From: Actinoplanes sp. NBRC 103695
Lineage (GTDB): Bacteria > Actinomycetota > Actinomycetes > Mycobacteriales > Micromonosporaceae
Length of the DNA: 64,000 nt
Direction: 5' to 3'
Assembly: GCF_030269485.1 (NCBI RefSeq)
Contig: NZ_BSTL01000007.1
Span: 75,204-139,203 of the forward strand
Part shown: positions 49,598 through 58,664 of the stretch, piece by piece
Layout of the letters: each line of letters opens with the position of its first letter
How positions within the stretch are numbered: the stretch's first letter is position 1
The notes under the pieces: generated by a model
Told to the model about the DNA's origin: nothing
What the model saw: the letters and a program-made list of their open reading frames with translations, nothing else
The model's database searches: none
Translations under genes and position numbers: made by a program

Positions 49598-51394
49598 GTG
49601 GCCAATATCGTAAATCTGGACCGGGTCGGCAAGGGTTATGGCGCCGCCGGTCAACTGCTCACCGACGTCTCCCTGGGGCTGGACGACGACGCCCGGCTGG
49701 GCATCGTCGGCCTCAACGGCGCCGGCAAGTCCACCCTCCTGCGTCTGCTCGCCAAGACCGAGGATCCCGACTCCGGCCGGGTCACCCACCGCCGTGACCT
49801 GCGCGTGGCGACGCTGCCGCAAAACCTGGACCTGGCGCCGGGGCTGACCGTGCGCGACGTGGTGCTCGGTACGGCCTGGCTGCCCGAGGGCATGGGCGCC
49901 GAGCACGAGTGGGCCGGCGACTCGGGCGTCCGCACCATCCTCACCGGTCTGGGCATGGCTCACCTGGGGCTGGATTCGCCGGTCGGCCCGATGTCCGGTG
50001 GTGAGCGGCGGCGGGTGGCGCTGGCCGCGCTGCTGGTCCGGGACGCCGAGCTGCTGATCCTCGACGAGCCGACCAACCATCTGGACGTGGCCGGTGTCGA
50101 CTGGCTGGCCAAGCACCTGCTCACCCGGCGCGGGGCGCTCGTGGTCGTCACCCACGACCGCTGGTTCCTGGACGCGGTCTGCACCGCCACCTGGGAGGTG
50201 GTGGACGAGTCCGTGCACATGTACGAGGGTGGTTACGCCGCCTGGATCCTGGCCCGCGCCGAACGGCAGCGGGTGGCCGCGGTCACCGAGTCCCGCCGGC
50301 AGAATCTGCTCCGCAAGGAGATCGCCTGGCTGCGTCGCGGCCCGCCGGCCCGGACGTCGAAACCGCAGTTCCGGATCGACGCGGCGAACGCGCTGATCGC
50401 CGACGTGCCGCCGGTGCGCGACTCGGTCAGCCTGCAGAAACTGGCTACCTCGCGGCTCGGCAAGCAGGTCTACGACCTGGAACGGGTCACGCTGAAGGCC
50501 GGTCCGAAGAAGATCCTCGACGACCTCACCTGGCACGTCGGCCCGGGCGACCGGATCGCGCTGCTGGGTGCGAACGGCGCCGGCAAGACCACCATGCTGC
50601 GTCTGCTGGCCGGGATCACCGAGCCGGACGGCGGCACGATCGTGCGCGGCTCGACCGTGAAGCCCGCGTTCCTCTCCCAGGAGCTGCGGGAGCTGCCCGG
50701 AAAGCTGCGTCTGCTGGAGGCGGTCGAGGAGGTCGCGCGGCGGGTCCAGCTGGGTGACCGGGAGTTGTCCGCGTCGCAGCTGGCCGAGGTGTTCGGCTTC
50801 ACCGACAAGCGGCTGTGGACGCCGGTGAGCGACCTGTCCGGTGGCGAGCGGCGGCGGTTGCAGATGCTGCGGCTGCTGGCCGGCGAGCCGAACGTCCTGC
50901 TGCTCGACGAGCCCACCAACGACCTGGACACCGACACGCTGGCCGCTCTCGAGGACCTGCTGGACAGCTGGCCGGGCACGATGATCGTGGCCAGCCACGA
51001 CCGTTACCTGGTCGAGCGGGTGACCGAGACGGCGTACGGCTTCTTCGGCGACGGTCGCCTGGTCCACCTGCCCGGCGGCGTGGACGAGTTCCTGGCCCGG
51101 GTGCAGACGCCGACCGGCGAGATGCCGGCGACCGCTCCGGGTGTCGCCCGAGCGAGTGCGCCCGGGATGTCGGCGGCCGAGGCGCGCGCCGCCAAGAAGG
51201 ATCTGACCCGGCTCGAGCGGCAGATCGCCAAGCTGGACGAGCGGGAAACCAAGATCAACGAGGGGCTGGCCGAGCACGGTCACGACTACGACCGTGTCGT
51301 CGAGCTGGACACCCAGCTCAAGGCCGTGCAGGCGGAGCGGGAGCAGGCCGAGGAAGCGTGGCTGGAGCTCGCGGAGCGCGTACCGGAGGGGTGA
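49598..51394 (+). CDS. ABC-F family ATPase
   Basis: A 598-residue soluble protein with two ATP-binding cassettes and no membrane domain. The first has Walker A GLNGAGKST, signature MSGGERRR and Walker B LLILDEPTNHLD; the second has GANGAGKTT, LSGGERRR and VLLLDEPTNDLD. A linker and a C-terminal coiled coil (KKDLTRLERQIAKLDERETK) follow. ABC-F proteins act on ribosomes, some giving antibiotic protection. Its fixed place behind ksgA-ispE in actinobacteria points to a housekeeping member. GTG start as shown. Confidence 0.93.
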   Translation: MANIVNLDRVGKGYGAAGQLLTDVSLGLDDDARLGIVGLNGAGKSTLLRLLAKTEDPDSGRVTHRRDLRVATLPQNLDLAPGLTVRDVVLGTAWLPEGMGAEHEWAGDSGVRTILTGLGMAHLGLDSPVGPMSGGERRRVALAALLVRDAELLILDEPTNHLDVAGVDWLAKHLLTRRGALVVVTHDRWFLDAVCTATWEVVDESVHMYEGGYAAWILARAERQRVAAVTESRRQNLLRKEIAWLRRGPPARTSKPQFRIDAANALIADVPPVRDSVSLQKLATSRLGKQVYDLERVTLKAGPKKILDDLTWHVGPGDRIALLGANGAGKTTMLRLLAGITEPDGGTIVRGSTVKPAFLSQELRELPGKLRLLEAVEEVARRVQLGDRELSASQLAEVFGFTDKRLWTPVSDLSGGERRRLQMLRLLAGEPNVLLLDEPTNDLDTDTLAALEDLLDSWPGTMIVASHDRYLVERVTETAYGFFGDGRLVHLPGGVDEFLARVQTPTGEMPATAPGVARASAPGMSAAEARAAKKDLTRLERQIAKLDERETKINEGLAEHGHDYDRVVELDTQLKAVQAEREQAEEAWLELAERVPEG

Positions 51395-51476
51395 TCCGGG
51401 GGTGCTCCTGCGACGCCGGATCACGATGCGCGAGAATCGACGTCGAGACCACCGGCCCGACGTTGGAGACGGACAC

Positions 51477-51938
51477 ATGGCGCACTACCCGGTCAACCAC
51501 CCGATGCGGCCGCTCTACCGCGCCCTCGCCGCGCTGGCCGGGCTCTACCTGGTGCTCTACGGCGTGGTCGGCTTGATCATGGTGAGCGACGGCGGCCTCT
51601 TCGGGCACCCGGACGAGCGCATCCTCGGCCAGGGCGGCAACCTCTTCTGGTCGATCGTCTCGCTGCTGGTCGGCGTCGTGGTGCTGATCGCGACCGTGCT
51701 GGGCCGCAACATCGACACCGAGGTCAACCGGGTGCTCGGCTGGGGCCTGCTGGTGGTCGGCAGCTACGAGCTCGCCGCCAGCCGCACCGACGCGAACTTC
51801 CTCGACTTCAGCATCGCCACAGTGGTCGTCACCTACCTCGTGGGGCTGGCGCTCGTCACCTCGGGGCTGTATATCAAGACGGAGCGCACGGAGAACGCCG
51901 GCGCCCCGCGCCAGGTGAGGGAGGGTCGCACGGCCTGA
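51477..51938 (+). CDS. DUF4383 membrane protein, copy 1
   Basis: A 153-residue protein with four hydrophobic helices and the DUF4383 start MAHYPVNHPMRPLYRALAAL. Function is unknown. The ATG at 51477 is 82 bases after the ABC-F stop. Its TGA overlaps the start of the second copy by one base (TGATG). Confidence 0.82.
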   Translation: MAHYPVNHPMRPLYRALAALAGLYLVLYGVVGLIMVSDGGLFGHPDERILGQGGNLFWSIVSLLVGVVVLIATVLGRNIDTEVNRVLGWGLLVVGSYELAASRTDANFLDFSIATVVVTYLVGLALVTSGLYIKTERTENAGAPRQVREGRTA

Positions 51939-52357
51939 TGGCGCATTTCCCCCTCAACCATCACCTGCGTCAGACCTATCGTTTCATCGCCGCCCTCGCC
52001 GGGCTCTACCTGCTCGTCGCCGGCGTGATCGGCCTCGTCCAGACCGCCGGCGACCCCTTCTTCGACCGCACCGGCGGCGACTGGGCCCTCGGCCTGCGGG
52101 TCAACCCGGCCGGCTCGTGGCTGCTGGTGATCCTCGGCGTGCTGATCCTGGGCGGTGCCGTGATCGGCGGCAACGTCTACCACCACTTGAGCATGGTGCT
52201 CGGCTGGGGCGTGATGGGCATCGCCATGTTCGTGATGGCGGCCATCCAGACCGACGTCAACGTGCTGAACGTGTCGATGGTCAACGTCGTCGTGCTGGCC
52301 GCGGCCGGCCTGCTCGTGCTGACGGCCGGCCTCTACGGCAAGGTCGAGCGGGCCTGA
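51938..52357 (+). CDS. DUF4383 membrane protein, copy 2
   Basis: A 139-residue tandem paralogue of the preceding gene. MAHFPLNHHLRQTYRFIAAL and AGLYLLVAGVIGLV align with copy 1 and the four-helix topology is the same. Coupling by overlapping stop and start implies equal amounts, so a heteromer is plausible. Confidence 0.82.
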   Translation: MAHFPLNHHLRQTYRFIAALAGLYLLVAGVIGLVQTAGDPFFDRTGGDWALGLRVNPAGSWLLVILGVLILGGAVIGGNVYHHLSMVLGWGVMGIAMFVMAAIQTDVNVLNVSMVNVVVLAAAGLLVLTAGLYGKVERA

Positions 52358-52425
52358 CCCACCCGACCCTGCCGGTTCAGTTCGCCTTGCGGGCCTTCGC
52401 CGTGTGCCTATTTCGCCTTACGGGC

Positions 52426-53118
52426 CTATTTCGCCCTGCGGGTCAGCAGGGTCGGCTTGGCCTCCAGGTGGGACAGGCCGTTCCAGGCCAGGTTGACCAG
52501 GTGCGCGGCCACCATTTCCTTCTTGGGCTTGCGCGCCTCCCGCCACCACTGGCCGACCAGCGCCACCATCCCGACCAGCGCCTGCGAGTAGAGCTCGGCG
52601 AACTTCGGGTCCAGGTTCCGCTGCTTGAACTCGGCGCCGAGGATGTGCTCGACCTGGTGTGCCACGTCGTTCATCACGCTGGAGAAATTGCCCGCCGGGG
52701 ACAGCACCGGCGACTCGCGGACCAGCACCTGGAAGCCGTGCGGCTCGTCCTCGATGTAGTCCAGCAGCGCTAGTGCCGCCTGTTCCAGCAGCTCACGTGG
52801 GTGGCCCGCGGTGAGCGCGGCGGCGATCCGGTCGAGCAGCGAGCGGACCTCCCGGTCCACCACCACGGCGTACAGACCCTCCTTGCCGCCGAAGTGCTCG
52901 TAGACCACCGGCTTGGAGACCTTGGCGCGGGCGGCGACCTCCTCGACGCTGGTGCCGTCGAAGCCTCGCTCGGCGAACAGCTGCCGCCCGATGGCGATCA
53001 ACTGCTCGCGGCGCTGGGCTGCGGACATGCGCACCCGCGACGTCCCCTGCGTTACGTTCGTCGTGGCGCGAGCGCGTCGCCCCCGAGGTGGTGCTGGGCT
53101 GTCGTTCAACTCGGTCAC
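52426..53118 (-). CDS. TetR-family regulator, probable desaturase repressor
   Basis: A 230-residue TetR protein. After a disordered basic N-terminus, the HTH reads RREQLIAIGRQLFAERGFDG, TSVEEVAARAKVSKPVVYEHFGGK. The C-terminal ligand domain is mostly helical. The GTG at 53118 is used; an ATG at 53028 would remove the disordered lead. It is 41 bases downstream of the desaturase gene on the same strand, so both are likely transcribed from the palindromic operator at 54177. The ligand may be an acyl-CoA, by analogy with other fatty-acid TetR regulators. Confidence 0.85.
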   Translation of the reverse strand: MTELNDSPAPPRGRRARATTNVTQGTSRVRMSAAQRREQLIAIGRQLFAERGFDGTSVEEVAARAKVSKPVVYEHFGGKEGLYAVVVDREVRSLLDRIAAALTAGHPRELLEQAALALLDYIEDEPHGFQVLVRESPVLSPAGNFSSVMNDVAHQVEHILGAEFKQRNLDPKFAELYSQALVGMVALVGQWWREARKPKKEMVAAHLVNLAWNGLSHLEAKPTLLTRRAK

Positions 53119-53159
53119 CCGGCCATCCTGCCAGGACGGCCGGGTCTGCGTTGACTCAC

Positions 53160-54128
53160 TCAGTTCGCAACCTTGGTCGGCTTGGCGGTCATCTTGGCGG
53201 CCAGGCGATCCATCCGAGGCCACTTGACGTCGGACGCGGCGCCGGTCTTCTCGAACAACCAGATCACCCGGGCCGAGATGTCGATCTGGCCACGCAGGAC
53301 ACCGTGCCGGGCGCAGGTCGGGTCGGCGTGGTGCAGGTTGTGCCAGCTCTCGCCGAAGGACACGATCGCCAGCGGCCAGAAGTTCGCCGCCTTGTCGCCG
53401 TTGCGGACCTCGAACGGGCGCTCACCGTACACATGGCACACCGAGTTGATCGACCAGGTGATGTGGTGCAGCAGGCCGATGCGGACCAGGCCGGCCCAGA
53501 AGAACGCGGTCAGGGCGCCCTGCCAGGACATCGTGATCAGGCCGCCGGCCAGCGCAGGTCCGAGCGTCGAGACGACCACGATCAGCGGGAACAGCTTGTC
53601 GACCCGGGCGATCGCCTTGTCCGCCATCAGGTCCGGGGCGAACCGGGCCCGGTTGGTGAGCTCACGCTTGAACAGCCAGCCCATGTGCGCGTACCAGAGG
53701 CCCTTGGTCAGGGCCCAGAAGCCGGTGCCGAACCGCCACGGCGAGTGCGGGTCACCCTCCTGGTCGCTGAACGCGTGGTGCCGCCGGTGGTCGGCCACCC
53801 ACTGGATGATCTCGCCCTCGATGGCCAGCGAACCGGCCACCGCCAGGGACACCCGCAGCCACGGCTTCGCCTTGAACGAGCCGTGCGTGAAGTACCGGTG
53901 GAACCCGACCGTGATGCCCAGGCCGGAGATCACATAGAAGACCGCGCCGATCGCGATGTCGGTCCAGGACAACCAGCCACCCCAGGCGATCGGGACCGCC
54001 ACCAGGACCGCGAGGAAGGGGATCAGCACGAAGAGGTAGAGCGCGAACAGGATCCCCTTGGACTGCGGGCCCTCGGTGAGCGGCTTCGGACCGGTCTTCG
54101 GGGCGGACTCGGCGAGCGTGGATGTCAT
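53160..54128 (-). CDS. Acyl-CoA/fatty-acid delta-9-type desaturase
   Basis: A 322-residue membrane di-iron desaturase. Three histidine boxes are present: HRYFTH near 77, HRRHH near 113 and HNLHH near 264, with four membrane helices between them. It introduces a double bond into membrane acyl chains with O2 and an electron donor. The ATG at 54128 begins MTSTLAESAP. It is the first gene of an operon with the TetR-type regulator. Confidence 0.92.
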   Translation of the reverse strand: MTSTLAESAPKTGPKPLTEGPQSKGILFALYLFVLIPFLAVLVAVPIAWGGWLSWTDIAIGAVFYVISGLGITVGFHRYFTHGSFKAKPWLRVSLAVAGSLAIEGEIIQWVADHRRHHAFSDQEGDPHSPWRFGTGFWALTKGLWYAHMGWLFKRELTNRARFAPDLMADKAIARVDKLFPLIVVVSTLGPALAGGLITMSWQGALTAFFWAGLVRIGLLHHITWSINSVCHVYGERPFEVRNGDKAANFWPLAIVSFGESWHNLHHADPTCARHGVLRGQIDISARVIWLFEKTGAASDVKWPRMDRLAAKMTAKPTKVAN

Positions 54129-54176
54129 GGCACCTCACAGGTTCTTTGAACGGGGGAGTGGGGACGGGAACTTACG

Positions 54177-54207
54177 GCTACGTCACCGTAACCTACGCAA
54201 CCGTAGC
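54177..54207. promoter_or_regulatory. Palindromic operator upstream of the desaturase
   Basis: The 31-bp element is symmetrical: outer arms GCTACG/CGTAGC and inner arms CGTA/TACG around its centre. It lies about 50 bases upstream of the desaturase ATG, where a TetR dimer pair would block the promoter. Confidence 0.65.
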
Positions 54208-54334
54208 TTGCCTACACTCCAAGTGCCCCTTCGGCGGGTGTGCATGCGCGCTGAGGGAGAGCTAAAAATCAGGAAGCGGGCGGCCGCTAATATGTGGCTC
54301 GAGGGCTTCGCGCACAGAGGCGATGCCCGATTGG

Positions 54335-54405
54335 TCCCGGATCGTCTAATGGTAGGACCGCGGCTTTTGGTGCCGTTTATAGGGGTTCGAATCCTCTTCC
54401 GGGAG
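54335..54405 (+). tRNA. tRNA-Gln (anticodon TTG)
   Basis: Acceptor TCCCGGA pairs with TCCGGGA; anticodon stem GCGGC/GCCGT encloses TTTTGGT (anticodon TTG); T-arm AGGGGTTCGAATCCTCT has one G-T pair; discriminator G. No CCA is encoded. It lies 50 bases before glmU. Confidence 0.88.
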
Positions 54406-54455
54406 CATCTCGTGTTGAACTGACAACCCCAACACCCCACCTCTGGAGTTTCCGC

Positions 54456-55886
54456 GTGAGCCAGACTCAGCGCACCGTCGTCGTACTCGCCGCCGGTGAG
54501 GGCAAGCGGATGAAATCCGCCACGCCCAAGGTGCTGCACCCGCTGCTCGGCCGCACCCTGGTCGGGCACGTGCTGAGCGCGGCGGCCGCCGCCCGCGCCG
54601 AGCACACGATCGTCGTCGTCGGGCACAAGGCCGACCAGGTCACCGCCCACCTCGGCGAGATCGCGCCGGAGGCCACGCCGGTGCTGCAGGCCCAGCAGAA
54701 CGGGACCGGACACGCCGTACGCATCGCCCTGGAGGCCGCGCCCGACGCGGCCGGCACCGTCGTCGTGCTCAACGGCGACGTCCCGCTGCTCCGGCCGGAC
54801 ACGGTCGAGGCGCTGGTGGTGGCGCACGAGCAGGCCGGGTCCGCGGGCACCGTGCTGGCCGCCGAGGTGGCCGACCCGACCGGGCTGGGCCGGGTGGTCC
54901 GCGACGCGAGCGGCCGGCTGGAGCGGATCGTCGAGGAACGCGACGCCTCGCCCGAGGTGCGCGCCGTCCGCGAGGTGAACGCCGGCATCTACGCCTTCGA
55001 CGCGGCGCTGCTGCGCGAGGCGCTGAGCAAGCTCTCCACCGAGAACGACCAGGGCGAGGAATACCTCACCGACGTGTTCGAGCTGCTCACCTCGGTCGGG
55101 CACCCGGTCGGCGTGTTCGTCGCGCCGGACGCGGAGGAGACGCTGGGCTGCAACGACCGGGCCGAGCTGGCCGGGCTGCGGGCCCGCCTGCGCGACCGGG
55201 TGAACACCGCCTGGCTGCGGGCCGGAGTGTCGATCTTCGACCCGGCCACCGCCTGGATCGACGTGACCGTGACTCTCGAACCGGACGCCCAGATCGAGCC
55301 CAACTGCCGGCTCACCGGCCGGACCACGGTCGCCGCCGGTGCGGTCATCGGACCGGACACCACGCTCGAGGACACCACCGTCGGCGAGGGGGCGACCGTC
55401 CTGCGGACCCACTCGATCGGCGCCGAGGTCGGACCGGCGGCCACCGTCGGGCCGTTCTCCTACCTGCGGCCGGGCACCCGGCTCGGCCGCAAGGCCAAGG
55501 TCGGCGGGTTCGTCGAGACCAAGAACGCGGAGTTGGGCGACGGTGCGAAGGTGCCGCACCTCACGTATGTGGGGGACGCCACCATCGGGGCCAAGGCCAA
55601 CATCGGCGCCGGCACGATCTTCGCCAACTACGACGGGGTCAACAAGCACCACACCACGGTCGGTGAGGCCGCCTTCGTGGGCAGCGACACCGTGCTGATC
55701 GCGCCCGTGGAGATCGGGCCCGGGGCGTACGTCGCCGCAGGTAGCGCCATCGACAAGGGGGTGCCGGCCGGCAACCTCGGCGTCACCCGGGCGCAGCAGC
55801 GCAACATCGAGGGGTGGACCGAGCGTAAGCGGCCGGGCACGGTTTCCGCCGACGCGGCGCAGCGTGCGGCCGACCAGCAGAAGTGA
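54456..55886 (+). CDS. glmU: Bifunctional GlmU (UDP-N-acetylglucosamine synthesis)
   Basis: A 476-residue enzyme. The N-terminal pyrophosphorylase has LAAGEGKRMKSATPK and NGDVPLLRP; the C-terminal acetyltransferase is a left-handed beta helix of hexapeptide repeats (about 255-440) with GPFSYLRPGTRLG and NIGAGTIFANYDGVNKH. It supplies UDP-GlcNAc for the cell wall. GTG at 54456 has GGAG 8 bases upstream. prs follows after 99 bases. Confidence 0.96.
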   Translation: MSQTQRTVVVLAAGEGKRMKSATPKVLHPLLGRTLVGHVLSAAAAARAEHTIVVVGHKADQVTAHLGEIAPEATPVLQAQQNGTGHAVRIALEAAPDAAGTVVVLNGDVPLLRPDTVEALVVAHEQAGSAGTVLAAEVADPTGLGRVVRDASGRLERIVEERDASPEVRAVREVNAGIYAFDAALLREALSKLSTENDQGEEYLTDVFELLTSVGHPVGVFVAPDAEETLGCNDRAELAGLRARLRDRVNTAWLRAGVSIFDPATAWIDVTVTLEPDAQIEPNCRLTGRTTVAAGAVIGPDTTLEDTTVGEGATVLRTHSIGAEVGPAATVGPFSYLRPGTRLGRKAKVGGFVETKNAELGDGAKVPHLTYVGDATIGAKANIGAGTIFANYDGVNKHHTTVGEAAFVGSDTVLIAPVEIGPGAYVAAGSAIDKGVPAGNLGVTRAQQRNIEGWTERKRPGTVSADAAQRAADQQK

Positions 55887-55985
55887 GCAGTCCCACCCCG
55901 CTTGCCTGAGCGGGTGGCTTCCAGGCGGCCGAGGGGGATACTGCAAGCGAAGAATCCCCCTCGACCCACGGGAGAGACCAGACCG

Positions 55986-56966
55986 ATGGGCAGCATCGTC
56001 GCGGAGAACCGCAAAAGTTTGATGCTCTTCTCCGGACGCGGCTTTCCGGAGCTGGCCGAGGAGATCGGGCAGGTGCTGGGCATCGAGCCCACCCGCTCAG
56101 ATTCGTACGAGTTCGCGAACGGCGAGATCTTCGTCCGGTTCAAGGACTCGGTACGCGGCTCGGACTCGTTCGTCGTCCAGTCCATGACCGAGGGGATCAA
56201 CACCTGGGTCATGGAGACGCTGATCATGATCGACGCGTTGAAACGCGGGTCGGCCAAGAGGATCACCGTCGTCCTGCCGTTCTACCCGTACTCACGCCAG
56301 GACAAGAAGCACCGAGGCCGGGAACCGATCTCCGCCCGCCTGGTCGCCGACCTGCTCAAGAGCGCCGGCGCCAACCGGATCCTCACGGTCGACCTGCACA
56401 CCGCGCAGATCCAGGGCTTCTTCGACGGCCCGGTGGACCACCTCTTCGCGATGGACATCCTGGCCCAGCACGTACAGAAGAAGTTCGAAGGCCGGCCGAT
56501 GACCGTGGTCGCGCCCGACTCCGGCCGGGTCCGCGTGGCCGAGCGCTGGACCGACCGGCTGGGCGGCTGCCCGCTGGCGTTCATCCACAAGACCCGCGAC
56601 CCGCTCAAGCCCAACCAGGTGGTGGCCAACCGCGTGGTCGGCGAGGTCGAGGGCCGGGTCTGCCTGGTCGTCGACGACATGATCGACACCGGCGGCACGA
56701 TCGCCAAGGCGGCGGACATCCTGTTCGACACCGGTGCGGCCGACGTCGTGGTGGCGGCCACCCATGCGCTGCTCTCCGACCCGGCCACCGAACGGCTGAA
56801 GAACAGCCGGATCAGTGAGCTCGTGGTGACGAACACGCTGCCGCTGCCGGCCGAGAAGCAGCTCGACAAGATCACTGTGCTGTCGATCGCCCCGCTGCTG
56901 GCCCGGGCTATCCGCGAGGTTTTCGACGACGGCTCGGTCACGACACTCTTCGGCGGCTTGAGCTGA
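55986..56966 (+). CDS. prs: Ribose-phosphate pyrophosphokinase
   Basis: A 326-residue PRPP synthetase. The ATP loop is FPYSRQDKKH-like (FYPYSRQDKKHRGREP) near 100, and the PRPP loop is CLVVDDMIDTGGTI near 225. It makes PRPP from ribose 5-phosphate and ATP for nucleotides, His and Trp. The ATG at 55986 gives the usual length. The glmU-prs order is standard in actinobacteria. Confidence 0.96.
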   Translation: MGSIVAENRKSLMLFSGRGFPELAEEIGQVLGIEPTRSDSYEFANGEIFVRFKDSVRGSDSFVVQSMTEGINTWVMETLIMIDALKRGSAKRITVVLPFYPYSRQDKKHRGREPISARLVADLLKSAGANRILTVDLHTAQIQGFFDGPVDHLFAMDILAQHVQKKFEGRPMTVVAPDSGRVRVAERWTDRLGGCPLAFIHKTRDPLKPNQVVANRVVGEVEGRVCLVVDDMIDTGGTIAKAADILFDTGAADVVVAATHALLSDPATERLKNSRISELVVTNTLPLPAEKQLDKITVLSIAPLLARAIREVFDDGSVTTLFGGLS

Positions 56967-57232
56967 GCACCCTGCAAGTTGCACCTGTCGTGTCGTGATT
57001 TTGCTCTTGGCGGGGACCGGTTCTTCGATGTGGTGTGTGGGCAGGTAAGCTGGTGCGGTTGCCACGGCGAGGGTGCCCCGTGGACTGCTGAAGTTCGCAG
57101 TCCTGGTGGAGGCGCCGTTATCGACGCGGTGCTCCGGGCTTGTGCCCAGCGCGCCCCTCTCGCCCGGCACCGCCGCAGCCCGCAGCCCGCCGACATGACG
57201 CAGCCGTTCAGTTGAGTTTCAGGAGTTTCCCC
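56967..57232. other. Structured leader region before rplY
   Basis: Two hairpins overlap: CCACGG-N10-CCGTGG (57062-57083) and GGACTGC-N8-GCAGTCC (57082-57103). They share two G bases and cannot both form completely. A TAAGCT -10-like box lies at about 57046. The 5' leader of rplY would be over 150 bases and may autoregulate translation. Confidence 0.45.
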
Positions 57233-57871
57233 GTGTCCGAGGTAAAGATCAGCGCCGAGCCCCGCACCGAGTTCGGCAAGGGTGGTGCCCGCCGCACGCG
57301 CCGGGCCGGCCTGGTGCCCGCCGTGCTTTACGGTCACGGCGAGAAGCCACAGCACATCGCCCTCCCGGCCCGTGAGTTCGCCGCCGCGATCCGGCACGGC
57401 GGTCTCAACCAGGTGTTCACCATCGACATCGTCGGTGCCTCGGGCGCCACGCTCGCCCTGCCCAAGGCGATCCAGCGCGACCCGATCAAGGACACGTACG
57501 AGCACGTGGACCTGATCATCGTGAAGCGCGGCGAGAAGGTCCAGGTCGACGTCCCGGTGACGCTGGTCGGCGAGGCCGCCCGCAACACCCTGGTGGTCAG
57601 CGAGTCGACCACCCTGGCCGTGGTCGCCGAGGCCATGCACCTGCCGTCCGGCTTCGACGTCTCGATCGAGGGCCTGGAGGCGGGTTCGCAGGTCACCGCC
57701 GCCGACGTCAACCTGCCGCAGGGCACCGAGCTGGCCGTCGAGCCGGACTTCGTGCTCGCCAACATCAGCCAGGCGCAGACCGCCGAGCAGATGGAGGGCG
57801 ACACCGGCGAGGAGGGCGAGTCCGCCGAGGGTTCGGCCGAGGGCGCCGCCACCGAGGAATCCGCTTCCTGA
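57233..57871 (+). CDS. rplY: 50S ribosomal protein L25/Ctc
   Basis: A 212-residue long-form L25 (Ctc type). The N-terminal 5S-RNA-binding domain starts SEVKISAEPRTEFGKGGARR and contains VPAVLYGHG; the C-terminal beta domain (VDVPVTLVGEA) ends in an acidic Glu/Ala tail. It stabilises 5S rRNA in the large subunit. AGGAG lies 8 bases before the GTG. pth follows after 71 bases. Confidence 0.95.
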   Translation: MSEVKISAEPRTEFGKGGARRTRRAGLVPAVLYGHGEKPQHIALPAREFAAAIRHGGLNQVFTIDIVGASGATLALPKAIQRDPIKDTYEHVDLIIVKRGEKVQVDVPVTLVGEAARNTLVVSESTTLAVVAEAMHLPSGFDVSIEGLEAGSQVTAADVNLPQGTELAVEPDFVLANISQAQTAEQMEGDTGEEGESAEGSAEGAATEESAS

Positions 57872-57942
57872 TCTAACGTCTCTCATCAGGGGAAGTGCCC
57901 GTGTGGCGCTTCCCCTGATCTGTCTGTCTCTCTGGAGTGGCG

Positions 57943-58524
57943 ATGAGCGAGCCCTGGCTGGTGGTGGGTCTGGGTAACCCCGGCAAGGAGTACGCGGGCA
58001 ACCGGCACAACGTCGGCTTCCTGGTCGCCGACCTCCTCGCGTCCCGGGTCGGCGGGAAGTTCGGCCGGTCGAAGAAGGCGCACGCGGACGTCGCCGAGGG
58101 GCATCTCGGGTTCGGCGGGCCGAAGCTGATCCTGGTCAAGCCGCTGACCTACATGAACCTGTCCGGCGGCCCGGTCAGCCAGCTCGCCCAGTTCTTCAAG
58201 GTGCCGCTGGAGAACATCGCGGCCGTGCACGACGAACTGGATCTGCCGTACGGGCAGGTCCGCGCGAAGCGTGGCGGCGGTGAGGGTGGTCACAACGGGC
58301 TGCGTTCGATGTCGAAATCGCTGTCCACCAAGGAGTACGCACGGGTCCGGTTCGGTATCGGCCGCCCGCCTGGCCGGCAGGATCCGGCCGACTACGTGCT
58401 GTCCGACTTCTCCTCGGCGGAGCGCAAGGAGCTGGAGTTCCTCGTCGATCGGGCGGCCGACGTGACCGAGGCGATCGTGCTCGAGGGCGTCGAGTGGGCG
58501 CAGAACAAATACCACGGTTCGTAA
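57943..58524 (+). CDS. pth: Peptidyl-tRNA hydrolase
   Basis: A 193-residue Pth that releases peptides from peptidyl-tRNA. VVGLGNPGKEYAGNRHNVGF holds the catalytic His, and LTYMNLSGG and VHDELDLPYG hold the conserved Asn and Asp. The ATG at 57943 with GGAG 5 bases upstream is preferred to an ATG two codons earlier. In many relatives mfd follows; here a sugar transferase does. Confidence 0.95.
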   Translation: MSEPWLVVGLGNPGKEYAGNRHNVGFLVADLLASRVGGKFGRSKKAHADVAEGHLGFGGPKLILVKPLTYMNLSGGPVSQLAQFFKVPLENIAAVHDELDLPYGQVRAKRGGGEGGHNGLRSMSKSLSTKEYARVRFGIGRPPGRQDPADYVLSDFSSAERKELEFLVDRAADVTEAIVLEGVEWAQNKYHGS

Positions 58525-58542
58525 TCCGGCAAGGCTCAAATC

Positions 58543-58577
58543 GGATAGATCCTTTAGACCTTTTTGTCCGTCTATCC
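58543..58577. other. Inverted repeat between pth and the sugar transferase
   Basis: GGATAGA (58543-58549) and TCTATCC (58571-58577) flank a T-rich 21-base centre. It may be a weak terminator or an operator. Confidence 0.45.
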
Positions 58578-58664
58578 ATGCCGTGACGCAGATCGGGCTC
58601 CACGCGTTGGTCACGTGAACGCACCGCACGGTGCGGTCCGTCCGGCGAACGTGGGGAGGTTCGG

